A stretch of 12,093 bases of DNA, taken from Chryseobacterium gleum. GTDB lineage: Bacteria > Bacteroidota > Bacteroidia > Flavobacteriales_D > Crocinitomicaceae. Shown one piece after another: positions 6,872 to 12,093 of the stretch (positions are counted from its first letter, which is position 1; each line of letters begins with the position of its first letter). Below the pieces are notes generated by a model that worked only from the letters and a program-made list of their open reading frames with translations, did not search any database and was not told where the DNA came from. The translations under genes and the position numbers were made by a program. Location of the stretch: contig CAMCQW010000035.1 of NCBI GenBank assembly GCA_945877045.1, forward strand, positions 1-12,093. The letters are read 5' to 3'.

Positions 6872-7423
6872 ATGAATGACTATTTAATATTGGTCGACGA
6901 AAATGACAAGCACTGGGGGAAATTAGAAAAACTCATGGTGCATGAATTGGGTTTGCTACATCGGGCATTTTCAGTTTTTGTTTTTAATGTGAAAGGTGAA
7001 TTACTGATACAACAAAGAGCTGAATCTAAATACCACTCCGGCGGTTTGTGGACCAATACGTGTTGCAGTCATCCACGTTATGGGGAAGATTTGCCATGGG
7101 CCATTGAAAGACGTTTACAGGAGGAAATGGGTATGAATTGTGAAACGGAATTTGCGTTTAGCTTTATGTATAAAGCAACATTCGAAAACGGCTTGACCGA
7201 ACATGAATTTGATCATGTGTATTTTGGAATTTCAGACGAATTACCTATCCCTGAAAAAGAAGAAGTTCAAGATTGGGCATATATTACAATGGAAAATCTT
7301 GAAGCAGATATCAAAAATCATCCTGAAAAATATACCGTTTGGTTAACTATTTGTTTTCCTAAAGTCAAAAAGTATTATCAAGAAACATTTAAAAATAACT
7401 TACTTAAATTTACAAGTATCTAA
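6872..7423 (+). CDS. idi: Isopentenyl-diphosphate delta-isomerase, type 1
   Basis: The 183-residue Nudix-fold enzyme interconverts isopentenyl and dimethylallyl diphosphate in the cytoplasm, balancing building blocks for prenyl chains. The signature 'TNTCCSHP' (61-68) carries C65, equivalent to the catalytic Cys67 of the E. coli enzyme. E110 and E112 in 'LTEHEFDHV' correspond to E. coli Glu114/Glu116. The Nudix-like helix 'AIERRLQEEMGM' is at 77-88. Length matches the bacterial type 1 family. The start gives the usual N-terminus 'YLILVDEND'. It is co-directional with crtB, separated by the remnant ORF, so it probably belongs to the carotenoid operon and raises precursor supply when the operon is on. 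Confidence 0.95.
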   Translation: MNDYLILVDENDKHWGKLEKLMVHELGLLHRAFSVFVFNVKGELLIQQRAESKYHSGGLWTNTCCSHPRYGEDLPWAIERRLQEEMGMNCETEFAFSFMYKATFENGLTEHEFDHVYFGISDELPIPEKEEVQDWAYITMENLEADIKNHPEKYTVWLTICFPKVKKYYQETFKNNLLKFTSI

Positions 7424-7425
7424 CA

Positions 7426-7457
7426 CAAATCATTATTTACGATTGGAAAATAATTTG
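7426..7457. repeat. Weak hairpin after idi
   Basis: CAAAT-CAT... arm at 7426-7437 can pair with AAATAATTTG at 7448-7457 if three bases bulge. No T-tract follows. It lies 3 bp after the idi stop and could mark the end of the carotenoid operon, but the structure is weak. Confidence 0.2.
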
Positions 7458-7482
7458 ATCATAAAAGCAAGTTCATTACAGA

Positions 7483-7498
7483 AGACCAATAGACCAAT
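7483..7498. repeat. Tandem 8-bp direct repeat before the epimerase gene
   Basis: AGACCAAT is present twice without a gap, ending 17 bp before the ATG at 7516. ATTGG, the inverse of its core, occurs at 7442-7446. It is either a small slippage duplication in the leader or paired binding half-sites. No good TAnnTTTG element was found in this 92-bp gap. Confidence 0.6.
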
Positions 7499-7515
7499 TT
7501 CTAAAGCACATTAAA

Positions 7516-8433
7516 ATGAAAACAGTCCTAATTACTGGTGGAACAGGTCTTGTTGGCAAATACCTAAGTAAAAAATTAATTGAAAAAGGTTATGTTGTTG
7601 CAACGCTTGGAAGACAAAGTGAAAAGCAATCGGATATTCCAAATTACACCTGGAACATTGAAAAAAATGAACTTGAAAACAGTGCTTTAGAAAATGTCGA
7701 TTATATAATTCACTTAGCAGGAGCAAATATCGGAGAAAAGCGTTGGACATCGAAAAGGAAAAAAGAAATAGTGGACAGCCGAATTAAATCCAGTCAATTA
7801 ATTTTTCAAAAAATAACAGAAAATAAACATCAACTTAAAGCATTTATTTCAGCATCTGCCATTGGCTATTATGGAGCTATTACCACAGATAAAACATTTG
7901 TAGAGTCCGATCAAGCTTCGCAGGACTTTCTTGGTGAAACCTGCCGACTTTGGGAAGAATCAGCAAATAGCTTCGAGTCTTTAGGTATTCGAACTGTAAA
8001 AATAAGAACTGGTGTCGTACTCACCTATCAAGGAGGCGCATTAGCAAAAATGATAACGCCTGTAAAAGTTGGATTAGGGGCTTCAATAGGAAGCGGTAAG
8101 CAATATATGCCATGGATTCACATTGATGATTTGTGTAATATTTATATTAAAGCGATAGAGGACAATAATATGCAAGGTGCGTATAATGCAGTAGCGCCAG
8201 AACACAAAACCAACAGAGAATTTTCTGAAACATTAACTAAGGTGTTAAAGAAAACTGTTTGGTTTCCTAATATCCCTGCAACTATTCTGAAAATTATCTT
8301 TGGTAAAATGTCGGAAATTATTTTAAATGGTAGCCGCGTTTCATCTAATAAACTCATTAAAGAGGGATTCCAATTTAAATTTCCTGATCTAAACAGTGCT
8401 TTAGTTCAATTAATGGCTACGCACAGAAAATGA
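7516..8433 (+). CDS. TIGR01777-family NAD(P)-dependent epimerase-like protein
   Basis: The protein has 305 residues, the usual length of this extended short-chain dehydrogenase family (YfcH/SulA-homologue). The nucleotide-binding motif G8-G-T-G-L-V-G14 starts the Rossmann fold. Family motifs follow: 'HLAGANIGEKRWT' (67-79), 'SASAIGYYG' (112-120), 'IRTGVVL' (163-169), 'MPWIHIDD' (198-205), and a C-terminal DUF1731 region (about 250-300: VWFPNIPATILKIIFG ... LNGSRVSSNKLIKEGF). The substrate of the family is not established. It sits 92 bp after idi, too far to be sure of co-transcription, and no direct link to carotenoids is visible. A hairpin with T-tract begins at its stop codon. Confidence 0.9.
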   Translation: MKTVLITGGTGLVGKYLSKKLIEKGYVVATLGRQSEKQSDIPNYTWNIEKNELENSALENVDYIIHLAGANIGEKRWTSKRKKEIVDSRIKSSQLIFQKITENKHQLKAFISASAIGYYGAITTDKTFVESDQASQDFLGETCRLWEESANSFESLGIRTVKIRTGVVLTYQGGALAKMITPVKVGLGASIGSGKQYMPWIHIDDLCNIYIKAIEDNNMQGAYNAVAPEHKTNREFSETLTKVLKKTVWFPNIPATILKIIFGKMSEIILNGSRVSSNKLIKEGFQFKFPDLNSALVQLMATHRK

Positions 8434-8449
8434 GACGCTAGTCTTTTTT
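8433..8449 (+). terminator. Short hairpin with T-tract at the epimerase stop codon
   Basis: AGAC-GCTA-GTCT forms a 4-bp stem and 4-nt loop at 8433-8444, directly followed by T's to 8449. Upstream AAAA can extend the stem into the T-tract past a G-T wobble and a mismatch. The stem is short, but the position right at the TGA (8431-8433) fits an intrinsic terminator. Confidence 0.4.
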
Positions 8450-8493
8450 AATTGCAGCATTAATAATTTATCTCTTCTTTTGTTCCAATTGCT

Positions 8494-8501
8494 TATTTTT
8501 G
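8494..8501 (+). promoter_or_regulatory. -7 promoter element before the GLPGLI-like gene
   Basis: TATTTTTG matches the Bacteroidota -7 consensus TAnnTTTG and lies 20 bp before the ATG at 8522. No clear TTG is found at the expected -33 distance. A terminator-like hairpin upstream supports a separate transcript starting here. Confidence 0.4.
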
Positions 8502-8521
8502 AAATCTAGTAAGTAACATAC

Positions 8522-9145
8522 ATGAAAAATTTATTCCTATTTACCTTCTTGTTGTTCAGTCTTGTAGCTATATCTCAAAAAACACGCGTGTTTAATGGTG
8601 AACTACTTTACGAAATTGAACGAGTAAGTCCAAAAGATTCAATCCCCGGAAAAATGTTAATTTATGCAAAGGATAGCTTGCTGCGAGTGGTGAATTTTTC
8701 TTCTTCGATTGGAAAACAAGAAGTGATTAAACACTTGAGATTAAATCGCTCCTATGTGCTTGTCACTACCACAAAAGGTGATTTCGCCATCAAAACAGAT
8801 CACAATTTGAATAAAGACACGTTGGAAGCTTATACCTTTAAAAAGAAATTCGGAAAGAAAAGAATCGCAGGAGTAAAAGCAAAACGCGTGAGTGTTACCT
8901 TAAGAGGAGTCGAAAATAAATTTACATTTTACTATTACCCGAAAATTGATGCTAAATATGGCGCCGCATACCATAAACTTCCTGGATTAGCTCTCGAATA
9001 CTATGTCGCAACTGAAAATGGTTTGTTTAAATATACACTAAAAAGCATTCAATATACTGAGCCACCCCTGGGCTTGTTTATGATTCCCGAGAATTATAAA
9101 AAAGTGAGTATTGAAGAATTTATGAAGGAAGTTTCTGCACAGTAA
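8522..9145 (+). CDS. Secreted GLPGLI/DUF4412-like protein
   Basis: This 207-residue protein has a signal peptide (residues 1-18, ending AIS before Q19) and a predominantly beta-strand mature part. The order of motifs resembles GLPGLI/DUF4412 proteins of Bacteroidota: 'GELLYEI', 'KMLIYAKDSLLRV', 'KKRIAGVKAKRVSV', then 'LPGLALEYYV' (153-162), and finally a conserved-looking 'FMIPENYKKVSIEEF'. These proteins are periplasmic or outer-membrane associated and have no assigned biochemical function. It stands alone, with its own -7 element upstream and a 109-bp gap before ftsK. I cannot assign a role. Confidence 0.75.
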   Translation: MKNLFLFTFLLFSLVAISQKTRVFNGELLYEIERVSPKDSIPGKMLIYAKDSLLRVVNFSSSIGKQEVIKHLRLNRSYVLVTTTKGDFAIKTDHNLNKDTLEAYTFKKKFGKKRIAGVKAKRVSVTLRGVENKFTFYYYPKIDAKYGAAYHKLPGLALEYYVATENGLFKYTLKSIQYTEPPLGLFMIPENYKKVSIEEFMKEVSAQ

Positions 9146-9230
9146 ATCTTCCTGATTTGCCCTAATAATAACTAACAAAACATTGTTTATAGATAACAGA
9201 TGCTAATCTGAAAGCAACTATTGCTTTGTT

Positions 9231-9238
9231 TATCTTCG
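9231..9238 (+). promoter_or_regulatory. Probable -7 element of the ftsK promoter
   Basis: TATCTTCG differs by one base from TAnnTTTG and lies 16 bp before the ATG at 9255. The -33 position has only a weak CTG (9208-9210). The leader is A-rich (GTTAAAAAA before ATG), as in other Bacteroidota genes lacking Shine-Dalgarno sites. Confidence 0.4.
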
Positions 9239-9254
9239 TAAAATAGTTAAAAAA

Positions 9255-11765
9255 ATGGGAGATAACGAATACATTCCTAAGGAAAAAGATAAAGTGAAAA
9301 CCGAGGGTGACTTACCTAAAGGGAAGCCTGCTGATACGGATAAAAAACAAACACGCACTAAAGAAAAAAAGGAATCTCCAATAAACACAAAAAAAATTCG
9401 GACGATAGTTGGATCGACTTTAGTTTTGTTGGCTGTATTTTTATTTGTTTCCTATGTCTCCTACTTTTTTACCTGGAAAATAGATCAAGATGCAATTCTA
9501 TCTACTTCTTTCTTCGATTACATCTTCAATTCAGCCATTCCAGCACCTGAAAATTGGCTAGGTAAGTTTGGTGCTTGGATGTCACACATGCTAATATTTA
9601 ATAGTTTTGGAGTCACTTCAATAGGAATATGTTTAATACTATTTCTTTTAGGAATAAAAATCCTTTTGAGTGTCGAACTACTACCATTCAAAAGAACAAG
9701 TTCAATTACTGCCTCTTTTATGGTGTGGGGATCATTATGTCTTGGTTATTTCTCTAATTATGTTAATTATTTAGGAGGCACTTTTGGATTTTATGTCAAT
9801 GAATGGCTCATTACAACAATAGGAAACATCGGCGCGATAGCATTGATCGTAGTATTATTATACATCATCGTCACCTTACTTTTTAACCCGAATTACGCAC
9901 AACTATTTTCCTTTTTATCATCAAAAAAACAAGCTACTGCTTCCAATGATCAGGAAACTAACGATGAACAAGAGGATAGCTACACGCCGGTATATGATGA
10001 CATGCATGTTATAAATACTATTAAAGATGAAGAAATAGAAAAAGAAAATATTTCCGAAACAATCCACTTCGGAGAAAATGATGACGAACAAGATGACGAT
10101 GATGAGTCCGAATTAATTGATACCCTTCACAATGACGATGATTTCGAAATAGAAATTCCTGAAAAAGAAGCAATGGTTAACATTCCGGAATCGGAAACAA
10201 TTAAAAAAGAAGATGAGGAAGGCTCGCTTGCCGATAAATTAGTGGCCGAATTTGGAATGTATGATCCTACCAAAGACCTTGATGGCTTCCTACTCCCTCC
10301 TATTGACTTATTAAAAGAATACGGTGGCAATGGATCATCTGTAAGCAAAGAGGAATTGGAGGGCAACAAGGATAAAATTGTGCAAACGTTATCGCATTAT
10401 AAAATTGATATTGCCAAAATTAAAGCAACTGTAGGTCCTACGGTGACTTTATATGAAATTGTTCCCGCTCCCGGAGTTCGTATATCAAAAATTAAAAATC
10501 TGGAGGATGATATTGCACTTAGTTTAAGCGCTCTTGGTATACGCATCATTGCACCAATACCCGGAAAAGGAACAATCGGAATAGAAGTGCCTAACTTAAA
10601 TCCTGAAATGGTAAGCATGAGGTCCCTGATTGCTTCTGAAAAGTTTCAAAATTTTGATGCTGAATTACCAATCGTCTTGGGGAAAACAATTACCAATGAA
10701 ACCTTTGTATTCGACTTAACGAGAATGCCACATTTATTGGTTGCTGGATCAACAGGTCAAGGAAAATCAGTAGGTTTAAATGCCATCTTAGTCTCCTTGT
10801 TGTACAGAAAACATCCCGCTCAAGTTAAATTCGTTTTAGTGGATCCTAAAAAAGTTGAATTAACACTTTACAATAAAATAGAACGACATTATTTAGCCAA
10901 ACTTCCTGGAAATGAAGATGCCATCATTACGGATACCTCAAAGGTTGTTCATACCCTAAACTCGCTCTGTATTGAAATGGATGATCGATACGAGCTTCTT
11001 AAAATAGCAGAGGTACGAACAATTAAAGAATACAATACCAAATTTATTGAACGTCGCTTAAATCCAGAAAAAGGACATCGTTACCTTCCCTATATCGTGG
11101 TGGTAATAGATGAATTTGCTGACTTAATCATGACAGCAGGCAAAGAAGTCGAACATCCGATTGCAAGAATTGCGCAATTAGCAAGGGCTATTGGAATTCA
11201 CTTAATTGTCGCAACACAAAGGCCTTCGGTAAACGTAATTACCGGAATGATAAAAGCTAATTTCCCAGCGAGAATAGCCTTTAGAGTGCTTTCAAAGATA
11301 GATTCAAGAACCATATTAGATTCTTCCGGAGCCGATCAACTCATAGGACGAGGTGATATGCTAATAATGAACGGATCAGACATGATTAGATTACAATGTG
11401 GCTTTGTTGACACACCAGAAGTTGAAAGTATTTGTAATTTTATTGGGGGACAACGTGCCTACCCTGAAGCATTAATTTTACCTGAATATATTCCCGATGG
11501 TGCTGAGGGAAGCGCCGACTTAGACATGAATGAAATTGATGCCATGTTCGTGGAATCTGCTCGGATTGTAGTAATTAACCAACAAGGATCCGCCAGTTTA
11601 CTTCAACGTAAACTAAAATTAGGCTATAATCGGGCTGGACGAATTGTTGATCAATTGGAAGGAATGGGTATTATCGGTGCATTTCAAGGTAGCAAAGCTC
11701 GCGAAGTCCTTTATAGCGACATTGAATCACTCGATGATTTACTAAGAACAAAAGGTTTGATTTAA
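9255..11765 (+). CDS. ftsK: DNA translocase FtsK/SpoIIIE
   Basis: The 836-residue protein pumps DNA through the closing division septum and guides chromosome-dimer resolution. It has a basic cytoplasmic N-terminus (1-50), four membrane segments (about 51-72, 117-139, 150-170, 186-210) and an acidic linker (about 228-330, with runs of Asp and Glu such as DDEQDDDDESE). The motor domain carries Walker A G498-STGQGK-S505 and Walker B with D619-E620 (VVVIDEFADL), plus 'ATQRPSVNVITGMIKANFPARIAFRV'. A C-terminal winged-helix gamma domain (about 763-825, LQRKLKLGYNRAGRIVDQLE) reads polar guide sequences. All domains are complete and the length is normal for Bacteroidota FtsK. The promoter-like element and spacing indicate separate transcription from the neighbours. 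Confidence 0.97.
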   Translation: MGDNEYIPKEKDKVKTEGDLPKGKPADTDKKQTRTKEKKESPINTKKIRTIVGSTLVLLAVFLFVSYVSYFFTWKIDQDAILSTSFFDYIFNSAIPAPENWLGKFGAWMSHMLIFNSFGVTSIGICLILFLLGIKILLSVELLPFKRTSSITASFMVWGSLCLGYFSNYVNYLGGTFGFYVNEWLITTIGNIGAIALIVVLLYIIVTLLFNPNYAQLFSFLSSKKQATASNDQETNDEQEDSYTPVYDDMHVINTIKDEEIEKENISETIHFGENDDEQDDDDESELIDTLHNDDDFEIEIPEKEAMVNIPESETIKKEDEEGSLADKLVAEFGMYDPTKDLDGFLLPPIDLLKEYGGNGSSVSKEELEGNKDKIVQTLSHYKIDIAKIKATVGPTVTLYEIVPAPGVRISKIKNLEDDIALSLSALGIRIIAPIPGKGTIGIEVPNLNPEMVSMRSLIASEKFQNFDAELPIVLGKTITNETFVFDLTRMPHLLVAGSTGQGKSVGLNAILVSLLYRKHPAQVKFVLVDPKKVELTLYNKIERHYLAKLPGNEDAIITDTSKVVHTLNSLCIEMDDRYELLKIAEVRTIKEYNTKFIERRLNPEKGHRYLPYIVVVIDEFADLIMTAGKEVEHPIARIAQLARAIGIHLIVATQRPSVNVITGMIKANFPARIAFRVLSKIDSRTILDSSGADQLIGRGDMLIMNGSDMIRLQCGFVDTPEVESICNFIGGQRAYPEALILPEYIPDGAEGSADLDMNEIDAMFVESARIVVINQQGSASLLQRKLKLGYNRAGRIVDQLEGMGIIGAFQGSKAREVLYSDIESLDDLLRTKGLI

Positions 11766-11810
11766 CTATTTTAACGCTTCAGAGCCCTTTTATCCTAAAT
11801 CAAAATTCAG

Positions 11811-11818
11811 TAGCTTTG
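11811..11818 (+). promoter_or_regulatory. -7 promoter element before the M14 peptidase gene
   Basis: TAGCTTTG is a full match to TAnnTTTG, 16 bp before the ATG at 11835. The -33 position has only T-rich sequence (around 11788-11791), so the promoter is incomplete by consensus. Confidence 0.4.
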
Positions 11819-11834
11819 GAGCTTAATTCATCTT

Positions 11835-12093
11835 ATGAAACCAATCTTCTGCTTTCTTTTTACATTGCTTCTTTTGGAGGCGAATTCACAAACGTCCTTC
11901 TCCCCTGAAAATATACTAGGATATAAAATTGGTACGCAATTCACACGACATGATAGAGTAGTCAACTACTTTGAAAAACTCCAAAGTGCTTTTCCTAAAC
12001 AAGTAAGAATTGATCCATACGGTCAAACCAATGAAAAAAGAAATTTATTCCTCACTATTATAGCATCAGAGGAAAATTTTAAGCGAATCGAAG
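11835..12093 (+). CDS. Secreted M14-type zinc carboxypeptidase (3' partial)
   Basis: Only the first 86 codons are present; the gene runs off the window. A signal peptide (residues 1-19, KPIFCFLFTLLLLEANSQ) precedes 'ENILGYKIGTQFTRHDRVVNYFEKL' and 'YGQTNEKRNLFLTIIASEENFKRI' (each seen as shorter motifs below). The pattern F/LGYxxGxxFTxHxxVVxYF then YGxTxExRxLxLxxIxSxEN is that of the N-terminus of Bacteroidota M14 metallopeptidases. The zinc-binding HxxE motif should follow just beyond the edge and cannot be confirmed. It is likely an exported peptidase that trims C-terminal residues. Confidence 0.75.
   Translation, partial: MKPIFCFLFTLLLLEANSQTSFSPENILGYKIGTQFTRHDRVVNYFEKLQSAFPKQVRIDPYGQTNEKRNLFLTIIASEENFKRIE

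Noticed and set aside
10060..10145. GA-rich repeat-like DNA inside ftsK
   Set aside because: It encodes the acidic Asp/Glu linker typical of FtsK between membrane and motor domains, so it needs no separate explanation.
10127..10618. Two minus-strand ORFs opposite ftsK
   Set aside because: They lie wholly within the well-supported ftsK gene and their protein text has no recognisable features.

Overview
The window is AT-rich and looks like a chromosomal segment of a Bacteroidota (Bacteroidetes) bacterium. The clues are a type IX secretion sorting domain, PKD-like adhesin repeats, a GLPGLI/DUF4412-type secreted protein, TAnnTTTG-type promoter -7 elements, leaders without clear Shine-Dalgarno sequences, and a flavobacterial-style carotenoid cluster. 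No rRNA, tRNA, CRISPR array, insertion sequence or phage gene was seen. All genes are on the + strand.

Region 1 (2-2847) is a secreted-protein operon. It holds the 3' part of a large Cys-containing PKD/Ig-like surface protein ending in a type IX sorting domain, a small secreted DUF1573 protein, and a TlpA/ResA-like thiol-disulfide protein. Gaps are 2 and 18 bp, and a hairpin plus T-tract closes the unit. Region 2 (2848-3509) is 662 bp of very AT-rich DNA without a credible gene. It contains a perfect 18-bp palindrome, degenerate repeats, and, just before the next gene, a promoter flanked by a long inverted repeat.

Region 3 (3510-7423) is a carotenoid operon. A MerR-type regulator keeps the adenosylcobalamin photoreceptor signature of CarH/LitR proteins. 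It is followed by phytoene desaturase (crtI, TTG start), phytoene synthase (crtB, ATGA overlap), a broken small secreted-protein gene (ATGA overlap), and type 1 isopentenyl-diphosphate isomerase (idi). Together these suggest light- and B12-controlled supply of isoprenoid precursor and its conversion to a desaturated C40 carotenoid. Lycopene cyclase and hydroxylase/ketolase genes are not in the window.

Region 4 (7424-12093) is ordinary chromosome: a TIGR01777-family NAD-dependent epimerase-like protein, a GLPGLI-like secreted protein, a full-length FtsK/SpoIIIE DNA translocase, and the 5' end of an M14-type zinc carboxypeptidase cut by the window edge. I found no wholly new system. The observations most worth following are the regulator-operator arrangement upstream of the carotenoid operon and the decayed gene between crtB and idi.
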